From assembly GCF_024539675.1 (NCBI RefSeq), contig NZ_JAHHIT010000042.1, positions 1 through 64,000 on the forward strand: a stretch of 64,000 bases of DNA, read 5' to 3'. The notes beneath the pieces were generated by a model. That model was given only the letters and a program-made list of their open reading frames with translations. It made no database searches and was not told where the DNA came from. How positions within the stretch are numbered: position 1 is the first letter of the stretch; the number at the start of each line of letters is the position of its first letter. This DNA comes from Streptomyces hilarionis (GTDB taxonomy: Bacteria; Actinomycetota; Actinomycetes; Streptomycetales; Streptomycetaceae). Made by a program: the position numbers and the translations under genes. This document shows positions 50,502 through 60,190 of this stretch, piece after piece.

Positions 50502-52624
50502 CGACCGACTCCGACTCCTTCCCCCGCAGGCACGCCCGCACCCAGCGTTTCACCCTCGGCGCGCCGCGTTCGTTCACGGTGGCCCCCGACGGCTCCCGGG
50601 TCGTGTTCCTGCGGTCCGGCTCCGGCACGGACCGTTCGGGCGCGCTGTGGGTCCTCGATCCGGCCGACGGCGCCGAACGCCTCGCCGCGGACCCGGGCGC
50701 GCTGCTCGGCGGCGCCTCGGAGGACCTCTCGCCGCAGGAGCGGGCCCGCCGCGAACGCAGCCGCGAGGGCGGCGCCGGCATCGTCGGCTATGCCACCGAC
50801 GAGGCCGTCGAGCTGGCGTCTTTCGCCTTGTCGGGGCGGCTTTTCACGGCCGGGCTGCGGACCGGGACGACCGCCGAACTGCCCGTCGCCGGGCCGGTCG
50901 TCGACCCCCGGCCCTCCCCCGACGGGCGGCTCGTCGCCTATGTCGCGGGCGGCGCGCTGCGGGTGGTGGGCGCCGGGGGCGAGGACGACCGGGTGGTGGC
51001 CGAGCCCGAATCGGAGACGGTTTCCTACGGATTGGCCGAGTTCATCGCGGCCGAGGAGATGGGTCGCGGGCGCGGCTTCTGGTGGTCTCCGGAGTCGGAC
51101 CGGCTGCTGGTGGCGAGGGTGGACGACACGCCGGTGGAGCGGTGGTGGATCTCGGACCCGGCCCAGCCGAAACGTGACCCACAACACGTGCCCTATCCGG
51201 CTGCCGGGACGGCCAACGCGGAGGTGCGGCTGTTCGTGTTCGGGCTCGACGGGGTGCGCACGGAGGTCTCCTGGGACCGGTCGCGCTACCCGTATCTGGC
51301 GCGAGTGCACTGGTCAGGGGCGGGGGCGCCCCTGCTCCTGGTACAGGCGCGCGACCAGCGCAGTCAGCTGTTCCTGGCGGTCGACACCGAGACCGGGACG
51401 ACCCGGATGGTGCATGCCGACGAAGATCGGATTTGGCTGGAACTTTTCCCCGGAGTGCCGTGCTGGAGCCCCTCCGGGCAGCTGGTCCGGATCGCGGACG
51501 AGGGCGGGGCGCGGGTGCTCGCGGTGGGCGAACGCCCGCTCACCGGAGCCCAGTTGCACGTGCGCGCGGTGCTCGACGTGACGGCCGACGACGTGCTGGT
51601 CGCGGCTTCGGCGGGCGAGGACGCGAGCGCGCCGGAAATCGGCGAGGTGCACGTCTACCGGGTCAACGAGCTCGGCGTGGAGCGTCTCTCCCAGGAGCCC
51701 GGGGTGCACTCGGCGGTGCGCTCGGGCCCGGTGACCGTCCTGGTGTCGGCCACGCCGGACCGGCCGGGGAGCGTGGCGCGGGTGCTGCGCGAGGGAAAGC
51801 AGGCGACGACCGTCCGCTCCCGCGCGGAGGATCCCGGCCTGTCCCCCCGCGTGACGTTCCTCGAAGGGGGCGCACGACGCATCCCGTGCGCCGTGCTCAT
51901 GCCGACGGACTACCGCGGTGACACCCCCCTGCCGGTCCTCATGGACCCCTACGGCGGGCCCCACGGACAACGGGTGCTCGCCGCGCACAACGCGCACCTG
52001 ACCTCGCAGTGGTTCGCCGACCAGGGCTTCGCGGTGATCGTCGCCGACGGCCGGGGAACTCCGGGCCGCTCCCCCGCGTGGGAGAAGGCGATCAAGGACG
52101 AGGTCGCCGCCGTCACCCTTCAGGACCAGGTGGACGCCCTGCACGCGCTCGCCGGACGCTTCCCGCTCGACCTGGGCCGGGTCGCCGTGCGCGGCTGGTC
52201 CTTCGGCGGCTACCTGGCCGCCCTCGCGGCGCTGCGCCGGCCCGACGTCTTCCACGCGGCGGTGGTCGGCGCCCCGGTCACCGACCTGCGCTTGTACGAC
52301 ACCCACTACCAGGAGCGCTACCTCGGCCACCCCGGAGAACACCCCGAGGTCTACCGGCGCAACTCGCTGATCGACGACGAGGGCCTGGTGGACGCCGTCG
52401 AGCCGGCCCGTCCGATGCTGATCGTCCACGGTCTGGCGGACGACAACGTGGTGGTCGCCCACTCGCTGCGGCTGTCCTCGGCGCTGCTGGCCGCCGGCCG
52501 GCCGCACGAGGTGCTGCCCCTGTCCGGGGTGACCCACATGACCCCGCAGGAACAGGTCGCCGAGAACCTCCTGCGCCTTCAGCTGGACTTCCTGCGCCGC
52601 TCCCTGGGACTCGCCCGGCCCTGA
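50498..52624 (+). CDS. S9-family (dipeptidyl peptidase IV-like) serine peptidase
   Basis: A 708-residue cytoplasmic peptidase without a signal peptide. Residues 1-440 form the DPPIV-type beta-propeller, including SYGLAEFIAAEEMGRGRGFWW, where the EE pair of DPP-type enzymes binds the substrate N-terminus. The C-terminal hydrolase has the Ser in GWSFGGYLAALAA (about 570), the Asp in HGLADDNVV (about 648) and the His in GVTHMTPQE (about 680). It probably removes dipeptides from oligopeptides. It sits next to two oligopeptide importers, which fits peptide use. Confidence 0.92.
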   Translation: MTTDSDSFPRRHARTQRFTLGAPRSFTVAPDGSRVVFLRSGSGTDRSGALWVLDPADGAERLAADPGALLGGASEDLSPQERARRERSREGGAGIVGYATDEAVELASFALSGRLFTAGLRTGTTAELPVAGPVVDPRPSPDGRLVAYVAGGALRVVGAGGEDDRVVAEPESETVSYGLAEFIAAEEMGRGRGFWWSPESDRLLVARVDDTPVERWWISDPAQPKRDPQHVPYPAAGTANAEVRLFVFGLDGVRTEVSWDRSRYPYLARVHWSGAGAPLLLVQARDQRSQLFLAVDTETGTTRMVHADEDRIWLELFPGVPCWSPSGQLVRIADEGGARVLAVGERPLTGAQLHVRAVLDVTADDVLVAASAGEDASAPEIGEVHVYRVNELGVERLSQEPGVHSAVRSGPVTVLVSATPDRPGSVARVLREGKQATTVRSRAEDPGLSPRVTFLEGGARRIPCAVLMPTDYRGDTPLPVLMDPYGGPHGQRVLAAHNAHLTSQWFADQGFAVIVADGRGTPGRSPAWEKAIKDEVAAVTLQDQVDALHALAGRFPLDLGRVAVRGWSFGGYLAALAALRRPDVFHAAVVGAPVTDLRLYDTHYQERYLGHPGEHPEVYRRNSLIDDEGLVDAVEPARPMLIVHGLADDNVVVAHSLRLSSALLAAGRPHEVLPLSGVTHMTPQEQVAENLLRLQLDFLRRSLGLARP

Positions 52625-52631
52625 CACGGGC

Positions 52632-52666
52632 AACGGGCCGGGGCGCGTGATGCGCCCCGGCCCGTT
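52632..52666. terminator. Terminator after the S9 peptidase
   Basis: AACGGGCCGGGGCGC and its perfect 15-bp complement flank GTGAT, 8 nt after the stop. It also faces the end of the convergent oligopeptide operon. Confidence 0.8.
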
Positions 52667-52786
52667 CACGGCACCCGCACGGCCGTACGCTGTCCAGCCT
52701 GACGCGTCCGTATATCGGAACAGGGTCGTCCAAGTTGCCTGTGTGTTAACGCGGTTGCGGGGCGAAAGCACAGGTGCGCGGGCCCG

Positions 52787-53827
52787 TCAGCCCTTCGGCT
52801 CCTCCGGCGGGACCACCTGTTTCTCCTCGGCGAAATGGCAGGCCGAGGCGTGCGCCTCGGGGCCGGTGGCGTGGCTGAACCGCGCCGGGACGGCCAGCGT
52901 CGGCACCTCCAGCGCACAGCGCTCCTGCGCCTTCCAGCAGCGGGTGCGGAAGCGGCAGCCGGAGGGGATGTTCGTCGGGGACGGCACGTCGCCCGTGAGG
53001 ATGATCCGCTCCCGGTGCTCGCGCGCCCGCGGGTCGGGCAGCGGGACCGCGGACAGCAGGGCCTGGGTGTAGGGGTGCGTGGGGTGGTCGTAGATCTCCG
53101 CGTCGCGGCCGATCTCGACGATCCGGCCGAGGTACATCACCCCGACCCGGTCCGAGATGTGCCGGACGATCGACAGGTCGTGCGCGATGAACAGGTAGGA
53201 CAGGTCGAACTCGCTCTGTAGCCGGTCCATCAGGTTGATGACCTGCGCCTGGACCGACACGTCCAGCGCGGACACCGGCTCGTCGGCGACGATGACCTCC
53301 GGGCGCAGGGCCAGCCCGCGCGCGATGCCGATGCGCTGGCGCTGGCCGCCGGAGAACTGGTGCGGATAGCGGTTGATGTACTCGGGGTTGAGCCCGACGA
53401 CGTCCAGCAGGTCCTGGACCTTGCGACGCCGGTCGCCCTTGGGCGCCACCTCGGGATGGATCTCGTACGGCTCCCCGATGATGTCGCCGACCGTCATCCG
53501 CGGGTTGAGCGAGGTGTACGGGTCCTGGAACACCATCTGGATGTTGCGCCGGACGGCCTTCAGGGCCCGCCCCGACAGCCTGGTGACGTCCTCGCCCTTG
53601 TAGCGGATCTGCCCCTGCGTCGGCCGCTCCAGGTTGACCAGCATCTTGGCGACGGTCGACTTGCCGCAGCCGGACTCCCCCACGATGCCCAGGGTCTCGC
53701 CCCGGGAGAGCGTGAAGTCCACGCCGTCGACGGCCTTCACCGAGCCGACGTGTTTGCGGAAGACGATCCCCCGTGTCAGCGGGTAGTGCTTGTGCAGCCC
53801 GCTGATCTCCAGAATCGGCTCAGCCAT
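52787..53827 (-). CDS. Oligopeptide ABC transporter ATPase (OppF type), operon 1
   Basis: A 346-residue ATPase. Walker [13 protein letters not shown], signature [12 protein letters not shown], Walker [13 protein letters not shown], and the Opp-type C-terminal cysteine region [14 protein letters not shown] with a last Cys in [10 protein letters not shown]. This four-Cys pattern resembles the Fe-S site reported in some peptide-importer ATPases. Last gene of a five-gene operon; it overlaps the OppD gene by 8 nt. It energises peptide uptake with the partner ATPase. Confidence 0.93.
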   Translation of the reverse strand: MAEPILEISGLHKHYPLTRGIVFRKHVGSVKAVDGVDFTLSRGETLGIVGESGCGKSTVAKMLVNLERPTQGQIRYKGEDVTRLSGRALKAVRRNIQMVFQDPYTSLNPRMTVGDIIGEPYEIHPEVAPKGDRRRKVQDLLDVVGLNPEYINRYPHQFSGGQRQRIGIARGLALRPEVIVADEPVSALDVSVQAQVINLMDRLQSEFDLSYLFIAHDLSIVRHISDRVGVMYLGRIVEIGRDAEIYDHPTHPYTQALLSAVPLPDPRAREHRERIILTGDVPSPTNIPSGCRFRTRCWKAQERCALEVPTLAVPARFSHATGPEAHASACHFAEEKQVVPPEEPKG

Positions 53828-54878
53828 GCAGGCACTCCCTCCAGAAGTGGCACGCGCTCGTGCGGTCGGGGGCGGCTCCGGCGCCGCCGACGACCGTCCC
53901 GGCGACCCCCGCGGCCCCGGTGACCCCCGCGGGCCCCGCGGCCCCGGAGACCCCGGTGACCTCGTACAGCGGCGGCACGTCCGCGCGGCACACGTCCTGG
54001 GCCATCGGGCAGCGCGGATGGAAGGCGCAGCCCGGCGGGATGTTCATCAGGTTGGGCGGCAGGCCCTTGATGGCGTAGAGCTCCTGGCCCTTCTGGTCCA
54101 GGCGCGGGATCGAGTCGAGCAGGCCGCGGGTGTACGGGTGGGCCGGGGCCTTGTAGATGTCGTGGACCGGGGCGGACTCCACGATCCGGCCCGCGTACAT
54201 CACGGCGATGCGGTCGGCGACGTCCGCGACCACGCCCAGGTCGTGGGTGATGAGGATCAGGCCCATGTGGTACTCGCGCTGAAGTTCCGCGAGCAGGTCC
54301 ATGACCTGGGCCTGGACCGTGACGTCCAGGGCCGTGGTGGGCTCGTCGGCGATGATGAGCGCCGGTTCCAGGGCCATCGCCATCGCGATCATGATGCGCT
54401 GGCGCATGCCGCCGGAGAACTGGTGCGGGTAGTCCCGGACGCGTTCGCGGGCGGCCGGGATCCGGACCCGGTCCATCAGCTCGACGGCCTTGGCGCGCGC
54501 GTCCTTCCTCGACATGCCGCGGTGCACGACGAACATCTCGCCGAGCTGGTCGCCGACCGACAGCACGGGGTTCAGGGACGACAGGGCGTCCTGGAAGATC
54601 ATCGCCATCTCGGCCCCGCGGACCTTGCGGCGCTCCTCCTCCTTGAGGGTGAGCAGATCCCGGCCCCGGAAGACGATCTCGCCGGCGGTGATGCGGCCGG
54701 GCGGCATGTCGAGGATGCCCATGATCGCCTGGGCGGTGACGGACTTGCCGGAGCCGGACTCGCCGAGCACGGCGAGGGTCTCGCCCGCGTCCACGCCGTA
54801 GCTGACGCCGTTGACGGCCCGGGCGATCCCGTCCCGGGTGCGGAACTCCACGTGCAGATCACGCACTTCGAGCAGCAT
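53820..54878 (-). CDS. Oligopeptide ABC transporter ATPase (OppD type), operon 1
   Basis: A 352-residue ATPase with Walker [13 protein letters not shown], signature [14 protein letters not shown], Walker [13 protein letters not shown] and H-loop [14 protein letters not shown]. The C-terminal oligo_HPY region has [14 protein letters not shown]. Gly/Ala-rich insert ([17 protein letters not shown]) near the C-terminus is absent from the operon 2 paralogue. The start lies 7 nt after the permease stop. Confidence 0.93.
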   Translation of the reverse strand: MLLEVRDLHVEFRTRDGIARAVNGVSYGVDAGETLAVLGESGSGKSVTAQAIMGILDMPPGRITAGEIVFRGRDLLTLKEEERRKVRGAEMAMIFQDALSSLNPVLSVGDQLGEMFVVHRGMSRKDARAKAVELMDRVRIPAARERVRDYPHQFSGGMRQRIMIAMAMALEPALIIADEPTTALDVTVQAQVMDLLAELQREYHMGLILITHDLGVVADVADRIAVMYAGRIVESAPVHDIYKAPAHPYTRGLLDSIPRLDQKGQELYAIKGLPPNLMNIPPGCAFHPRCPMAQDVCRADVPPLYEVTGVSGAAGPAGVTGAAGVAGTVVGGAGAAPDRTSACHFWRECLHG

Positions 54879-54885
54879 CCGCGCG

Positions 54886-55905
54886 TCACCTCAGCTTCGG
54901 GTCGAGGGCGTCGCGGACCGCGTCGCCGAGCATGATGAACGCCAGGACCGTCAGGGCCAGGGCGCCCGAGGGCCACAGCAGGGCGTGCGGGGCGTTGCGG
55001 ATGTAGGGGGAGGCGGCGGAGATGTCGATGCCCCAGGACACGGTGGGCGGCTTCAGCCCGACGCCCAGGTAGGACAGGGTCGCCTCCAGCGAGATGTACG
55101 TGCCGAGCGCGATGGTCGCCACGACGATGACGGGGGCGACCGCGTTCGGGGTGATGTGCCGCAGCAGGAGGCGGGAGTTGGAGGCGCCCAGGGCGCGGGC
55201 GGCCTGGACGTAGTCGTTCTGCTTGGCGGTGATCACCGAGCCGCGGGCGATGCGGGAGATCTGCGGCCAGCCGAGCAGCACCATGAAGCCGATGACGGGC
55301 CAGACCGTGTTGCTGGTCACCACGGACAGCAGGACCAGGCCGCCCAGGACCACCGGGATGGCGAAGAAGATGTCGGTGATCCGCGACAGCACCGAGTCCC
55401 CGGCCCCGCCGAAGAACCCGGCGAGACCGCCCAGCACGCCGCCGAGCAGGGCCACGCCGAGCGTGGCCAGCACGCCGACCGTGACGGACGTGCGGGCGCC
55501 GTAGACGACGCGGGTGTAGACGTCGCAGCCCTGGCCGTCGAAGCCGAACGGGTGGCCGGGCTGGGAGCCCTCCTGGGCCTTGGCGAGGTCGCACTTGAGG
55601 GGGCTCAGCCAGGTGATGGAACCGGGCCACAGGGAGATGAAGACCAGGAAGAGGATGACCAGGCCCGAGATGATGAAGACCGGGTTGCGGCGCAGGTCGC
55701 GCCAGGCGTCGGACCACAGCGAGCGGGCCCGCTCGCCCGACGCCCCCTCCACGTCGCCCGGCGGTCCGCCCGGGGCCCGCTCCAGGGTCTCCCCCTCCGC
55801 CGTGGCCAGGTCCATCGTCCCGCCCATGCCGGTGTCGGCGATGGCGCCGTCCTCGGGGGTGCGGCCCGCGCCCGGCAGGTGGTGCTCCGGCGTCGGCTCA
55901 GGCAT
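54886..55905 (-). CDS. Oligopeptide ABC permease (OppC type), operon 1
   Basis: A 339-residue permease. An 85-residue acidic/Pro-rich N-terminal tail precedes TM1 (NPVFIISGLVILFLVFISLW). A large first loop holds FDGQGCDVYTRVVYG. The EAA coupling loop is DYVQAARALGASNSRLLLRHITPN. Six helices in all. Overlaps the OppB gene by 8 nt. The N-terminal extension is much longer than in the operon 2 homologue. Confidence 0.92.
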   Translation of the reverse strand: MPEPTPEHHLPGAGRTPEDGAIADTGMGGTMDLATAEGETLERAPGGPPGDVEGASGERARSLWSDAWRDLRRNPVFIISGLVILFLVFISLWPGSITWLSPLKCDLAKAQEGSQPGHPFGFDGQGCDVYTRVVYGARTSVTVGVLATLGVALLGGVLGGLAGFFGGAGDSVLSRITDIFFAIPVVLGGLVLLSVVTSNTVWPVIGFMVLLGWPQISRIARGSVITAKQNDYVQAARALGASNSRLLLRHITPNAVAPVIVVATIALGTYISLEATLSYLGVGLKPPTVSWGIDISAASPYIRNAPHALLWPSGALALTVLAFIMLGDAVRDALDPKLR

Positions 55906-56821
55906 AGCGGATCCTCGGGTCGAGTACGGCGTACAGGAGGTCGACGAGCAGGTTCGCCACCAGGAAGACCAGGACGAGGACCGTCACGAAGCCGACGACG
56001 GTCTGGGTGTTCTGGCGGAGGATGCCCTGGTAGAGCTGGAAGCCGACGCCGTGGATGTTGAAGATGCGCTCCGTGACGATCGCGCCGCCCATCAGCGCGC
56101 CGATGTCGGTCCCGATGAAGGTGACCACGGGGATGAGGGAGTTGCGCAGCAGGTGCCGGGTGACGACCCGGTGCCGGGGCAGCCCCTTGGCGACGGCCGT
56201 GCGGACGTAGTCGGACCGTTTGTTCTCCGCGATGGAGGTGCGGGTCAGCCGGGTGACGTACGCCAGGGAGACCGAGGCCAGCACCAGGCCCGGCACGATC
56301 AGCTCGCCGAAGGTCGCGTCGGTGGAGACCGACGGCTTGATCCAGCCCCATTCGACGCCGAGCAGCAGTTGCAGCAGCAGGCCGGTGACGAAGGTGGGGA
56401 CGGAGATCACCACGAGGGTGAGCAGCAGCACCCCGGTGTCGACGGGCCGGCCCCGGTGCAGGCCCGTCACGACGCCCAGGGCGATGCCGATGACGATCTC
56501 GAAGAGGATCGCGACGATCGTCAGCCGGATGGTGACGGGGAACGCCGACGCCATCAGCTCGGTGACCGGCTGACCGTTGAACGCCGTACCGAAGTCGCCG
56601 GTGAAGACGTTCCCCATGTAGGTCAGGTACTGCTGCCAGACCGGCTTGTCGAGGCCGAACTCCTTCTTGAGCTGGGCGGCGGTGGCCGGGTCGCACTGCC
56701 GGTCGCCGCACAGGCCGGCGATGGGATCGCCCATCACGTTCACCATCAGGAAGATCAGCAGCGTGGCCCCGATGAACACCGGGATCATCTGGAGCAGACG
56801 CCGGATCACATACCGGCCCAT
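55898..56821 (-). CDS. Oligopeptide ABC permease (OppB type), operon 1
   Basis: A 307-residue permease with TM1 at the N-terminus (IPVFIGATLLIFLMVNVMGDP), CGDRQCDPATAAQLKKEFGL in the first loop, and the EAA loop YVRTAVAKGLPRHRVVTRHLLRN. Ends LVDLLYAVLDPRIRYA, typical of OppB/DppB. The start lies 6 nt after the binding-protein stop. Confidence 0.92.
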   Translation of the reverse strand: MGRYVIRRLLQMIPVFIGATLLIFLMVNVMGDPIAGLCGDRQCDPATAAQLKKEFGLDKPVWQQYLTYMGNVFTGDFGTAFNGQPVTELMASAFPVTIRLTIVAILFEIVIGIALGVVTGLHRGRPVDTGVLLLTLVVISVPTFVTGLLLQLLLGVEWGWIKPSVSTDATFGELIVPGLVLASVSLAYVTRLTRTSIAENKRSDYVRTAVAKGLPRHRVVTRHLLRNSLIPVVTFIGTDIGALMGGAIVTERIFNIHGVGFQLYQGILRQNTQTVVGFVTVLVLVFLVANLLVDLLYAVLDPRIRYA

Positions 56822-56827
56822 GGCGGG

Positions 56828-58459
56828 TCAGCCGACCTTGATCTCGTTGTAGACGGGGACGGAGAACGGGTTGAGCTTGACGTCGGAGAGCCGCTCGGAG
56901 TAGCCGGCGCTGCCGTTCTGGTACCACAGCGGGATGGCGGCCATGTTGTCGCGGACGACCTCCTCGGCCTGCTGGAAGGTCTGGACGGCCTTGGCGGTGT
57001 CGGTCTCGGTGTTGGCCTGGTTGACGAGCGAGTCGAACTGCTTGTTGGACCACTTGCCGTCGTTGGAGGAGGCGTTGGTGTAGTAGAGCGGCTGGAGGAA
57101 GTTCTGGATGAGGGGGTAGTCCATCTGCCACCCCGCCCGGAACGGGCCGCTCATCTTGCGCTCGCCGATCTGGGTGCGGAAGTCGGCGAAGGTGCCGACC
57201 GGGTTGCCGACGCAGGCCTTGTCGTTGTCGAGGGCGTTGTTGATCGAGTTGCAGACGGCGTCGACCCACTGCTTGTGGGAACCGGTGTCCGCGTTGTACG
57301 TGATCTTGACCTGGCCGCCGGGGAGGCCGCCGCCCTCCTTGATGAGCTGCTTCGCCGCCGCGGGGTCGTAGTCGCAGGCGTCCCCGCAGAGCCCCTCCTT
57401 GAAGCCGCCCTCCTTGCCGAGCACCGGGGAGGTCCAGTCGGTGGCGGGGGTGCGGGTCTTCTGGAAGATCGTCTGGGTGATCTGGTCGCGGTCGATGGCG
57501 CGGGACAGGCCGGTGCGGACCTTCGCCGAGCCGGCGGTGTTCCACTTCGGGTCGTAGAACGGGAAGGCGAGGGTCTGGATGATGCCGGCCGGGGTGTTGA
57601 GGTAGCGGTCGCCGAGGTCGGCCTTGACGTTCTTGAGCTGGGCCGCGGGCACGTCGTCGACCAGGTCGAGGTTGCCGGCCAGCAGGTCGGTGTAGGCGGT
57701 GTTGTTGTCGGTGTAGACCTTCAGGGTCACGCCGCCGTTCTGCGCCTTGTCGTCGCCCGGGTAGCCGTCCCACTTCTTCAGGGCCATCTGGGAGCCCTTG
57801 GTGTACGAGTCGATCGTGTAGGGACCGTTGCCGACGGGCTTCTTCAGCCAGCCGGCGTGGTCGCTGAAGAAGGCCTGCGGCAGCGGGGCGAACGCGGGGT
57901 AGCCCAGCGTGTCGGGGAAGGTGGAGAACTTCTGGGTGAGCTTGACGGTGAAGGTCTTGTCGTTGACGACCTTCAGGCCGGAGAGGGTGTCGGCGCTCTG
58001 CGTGCCCGAGTCGGGGTGCACCTGGGCGTAACCGTCGATGTACTGGAAGAAGTAGGCGTTCTTCTGGTTGTTCTTCAGGCTCGCGCCGTAGTTCCAGGCG
58101 TCGACGAAGGACTTCGCCGTGACCTTCTCGCCGTTGCTGAACGTCCAGCCGTCCTTGACGGTGATGGTGAAGTTCTGGGAGTCCGTGGTGTCGATCTTCT
58201 GGGCCAGCATGTCCTCGGCCGCGCCGGTCTCCGGGTTGTACTTCTTCAGGCTGCGGAAGATCATGTCGAGGACCTTGCCGCCCTGCACCTCATTGGTGTT
58301 GGCCGGCTCCAGCGGGTTCTGCGGGTCGCCCCAGGAGGAGCTGAGCACCGCGCCGCCGTCGCTGCTCCCGCTGTCGCTCCCCCCGCTCCCGCAGGCCGTC
58401 GCCGTGAGCGCTGCCGCCGTCGCCACTGCGGCCCACCTGGCGTGCGTGGCTCCACGCAT
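56828..58459 (-). CDS. Oligopeptide-binding lipoprotein, operon 1
   Basis: A 543-residue SBP_bac_5 (OppA/DppA) lipoprotein. The signal peptide ends in a lipobox TATAC (Cys23), then a Gly/Ser linker. Family landmarks are NPLEPANTNEVQGGKVLDMI, DGWTFSNGEKVTAKSFVDAWNY and KKPVGNGPYTIDSYTKGSQM. It captures extracellular peptides for the permease encoded downstream. ATG 58459 follows GAGGAGGCATCC. First gene of the operon. Similar to BldK-type systems that import signalling peptides in Streptomyces; which paralogue this is cannot be decided here. Confidence 0.92.
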   Translation of the reverse strand: MRGATHARWAAVATAAALTATACGSGGSDSGSSDGGAVLSSSWGDPQNPLEPANTNEVQGGKVLDMIFRSLKKYNPETGAAEDMLAQKIDTTDSQNFTITVKDGWTFSNGEKVTAKSFVDAWNYGASLKNNQKNAYFFQYIDGYAQVHPDSGTQSADTLSGLKVVNDKTFTVKLTQKFSTFPDTLGYPAFAPLPQAFFSDHAGWLKKPVGNGPYTIDSYTKGSQMALKKWDGYPGDDKAQNGGVTLKVYTDNNTAYTDLLAGNLDLVDDVPAAQLKNVKADLGDRYLNTPAGIIQTLAFPFYDPKWNTAGSAKVRTGLSRAIDRDQITQTIFQKTRTPATDWTSPVLGKEGGFKEGLCGDACDYDPAAAKQLIKEGGGLPGGQVKITYNADTGSHKQWVDAVCNSINNALDNDKACVGNPVGTFADFRTQIGERKMSGPFRAGWQMDYPLIQNFLQPLYYTNASSNDGKWSNKQFDSLVNQANTETDTAKAVQTFQQAEEVVRDNMAAIPLWYQNGSAGYSERLSDVKLNPFSVPVYNEIKVG

Positions 58460-58696
58460 GGATGCCTCCTCGTTGACCGCGCGCCTGTCCTGAGCGACGG
58501 AGTGCCGCCGGCGCCGGGAATCTGATCCTTTGCCAGTCAATATCCGCACATCGCATCGGTGACGCACCCTCACCACACCCGTACGGGTTGTGTCGGCGCC
58601 GGGAGGACGGTCGCCGCACGACCCGGCTGAGCCGTTCGGGTGGCGGCGGGCGCACGCGCGCAACCGGGGCAGGCAGGGGGGAGGACCGGAGGAACG

Positions 58697-58731
58697 CGGA
58701 CGTCCCGTGCCTTCGCGGCACGGGACGTCCG
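58697..58731 (-). terminator. Terminator of the XRE gene
   Basis: A perfect 15-bp stem (CGGACGTCCCGTGCC with its complement) around TTCGC, 23 nt past the XRE stop and 240 nt before the lipoprotein start. Confidence 0.8.
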
Positions 58732-58753
58732 GGAGCGGTTCGGCGGGGACGGG

Positions 58754-59077
58754 TCAGCGGGGCGGCGCCTTGAAGACCACGTGGACCGCGCCGTGCGGCG
58801 AGAGCGAGATCAGCAGGTTCGACGACAGGGCCGCCGCCAGTCGCTCCAGCAACGGCAGCGTGGGAACCCCGCGGCCGTGCTCCAGCCGCGACAGCGCCCC
58901 CTGGCTCATGCCCGCCTGCGCCGCGAGGCGCTCCTGGGTCAGCCCCAGTTCCAGGCGCCGGGCCCGTACGGCCGCCCCGAAGGGCCTTCCGAGCCACTCG
59001 CCCTGCACCGGGTCGCCGGCTCCGGCCCTTCTGCGATGCGTCACAGCCAACACTTCGTCACTCTCCCCGTTCGTCAC
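58754..59077 (-). CDS. XRE-family helix-turn-helix regulator
   Basis: About 107 residues. The single HTH_3 domain is RARRLELGLTQERLAAQAGMSQGALSRLEHGRGVPTLPLLERL. The tail ISLSPHGAVHVVFKAPPR is strand-like. Start uncertain: GTG 59077, GTG 59098 and GTG 59044 are in frame, none with a good ribosome site. It stands between the two oligopeptide operons and beside a secreted protein, so it may control one or both. Confidence 0.8.
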   Translation of the reverse strand: MTNGESDEVLAVTHRRRAGAGDPVQGEWLGRPFGAAVRARRLELGLTQERLAAQAGMSQGALSRLEHGRGVPTLPLLERLAAALSSNLLISLSPHGAVHVVFKAPPR

Positions 59078-59579
59078 AGCCGTCGGCGCCCCGCGCACGC
59101 CGGGAGGGGTCCACGAGACGCTCTGCCGATCAGGACCCGCGCCGGCCCACGGGCGGTTCCGGGCTTGGGGAAGACTTGAGGGGGGCCTGTCATACCGCGC
59201 GCCGCATGGCGTTCCCCGATGAGACCTTCCTCACGACATGCCGCCGAAGTGATGGTGACGTACCGCGCAGAAGCGCCGAATCGCACGTGCCGGCGCCCTT
59301 GCGGGTTCCCGTCTGCACGCTTTGCCCGGCAGCGGTCACGGGTGTCAATGGCCCTCGCCCCGCGGGCCGGGCGGGCCGGTCCGGCCGGCCGGTTGTGCGC
59401 GGCCGGAACACTGCCGATCCTGGCGTCGCGCTTCGGTGATCACCCGCCCGGCCGCCCTCCGCGGCAGGCCGGCGGGGATCCTCACGGGGGTTCTGGTGAG
59501 TACGTCGAGACCGCCTGGAGCGCGCACAGGCAGCCCGGTGCGAGCCGGCTGCCGACTTACTCACTCGAAGGGAAAGTAC
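59078..59579. other. Divergent region between XRE and secreted-protein genes
   Basis: About 500 bp with no supported gene. An in-frame extension of the secreted protein back to 59322 lacks homology-like character. It should hold the promoters of both flanking genes; no clear -35/-10 pair stands out. Confidence 0.45.
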
Positions 59580-60119
59580 GTGCGGAAGATCGCAAGTACC
59601 CTGATCACCACCGCCGTCGTCGCCGGCGGCATCGTGGGCGGCGTGGCCGCGCCCGCCTCGGCCGCGTGCGCGCCGAACCCGGGAACCGGCTACCACATCA
59701 CCAACAAGTCCACGGTGAGCAAGCCGACCAACCTGCACAGCGACTGGATGTACGACAACCTCGGCGGCAACCTCACCTACAACCACTCGGCGACCGCCAC
59801 GGTGAGCGCCAGCGGCACCGCGGGCGTCGAGGCCGAGGCCGGGGTCATCTTCGCCAAGGCGAGCACGTCGTTCAGCGTGACCGTCGGCAAGTCGTGGTCG
59901 AAGTCCAACAGCTGGACCTACTCGATTCCGGCGAAGAACAAGGCGGGCAAGACCAAGGTCCGCATGACGATGTTCCACGAGTCCAAGAAGTTCAAGGCCA
60001 CGAAGTTCACGTACTACTACGACGGCCACTGCAAGTACCACGAGAGCACGAAGTGGGCGAAGTGGTTCACCGCCCCGGTGAAGAAGAACGCCAACGTCTG
60101 GGGCCTGGAGTGGAAGTAG
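59580..60119 (+). CDS. Small secreted beta-rich protein, possible aerolysin-like fold
   Basis: A 179-residue protein with a Sec signal peptide (RK, then TLITTAVVAGGIVGGVA, cleavage after APASA near residue 30). The mature protein of about 149 residues has two Cys (ACAPN, GHCKYH). Its centre alternates small polar and hydrophobic residues (ATATVSASGTAGVEAEAGVI; ASTSFSVTVGKSWSKSNSW), followed by TYSIPAKNKAGKTKVRMTMFHESKKF. This pattern recalls the amphipathic strand pair of aerolysin/ETX-MTX2 beta-pore proteins, but it is only a likeness. GTG start after GAAGGGAAA. Strong terminator follows. Function unknown. Confidence 0.7.
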   Translation: MRKIASTLITTAVVAGGIVGGVAAPASAACAPNPGTGYHITNKSTVSKPTNLHSDWMYDNLGGNLTYNHSATATVSASGTAGVEAEAGVIFAKASTSFSVTVGKSWSKSNSWTYSIPAKNKAGKTKVRMTMFHESKKFKATKFTYYYDGHCKYHESTKWAKWFTAPVKKNANVWGLEWK

Positions 60120-60126
60120 CGTGACG

Positions 60127-60161
60127 AGAGCGGCCCGCCGGGAGTCCCGGCGGGCCGCTCT
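60127..60161. terminator. Terminator between secreted protein and operon 2
   Basis: AGAGCGGCCCGCCGGG with a perfect 16-bp complement around AGT, 7 nt after the secreted-protein stop; it also faces the end of the convergent oligopeptide operon. Confidence 0.85.
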
Positions 60162-60190
60162 GGTGTGCGCGGGCGCGTCGGCCCGGCGGG

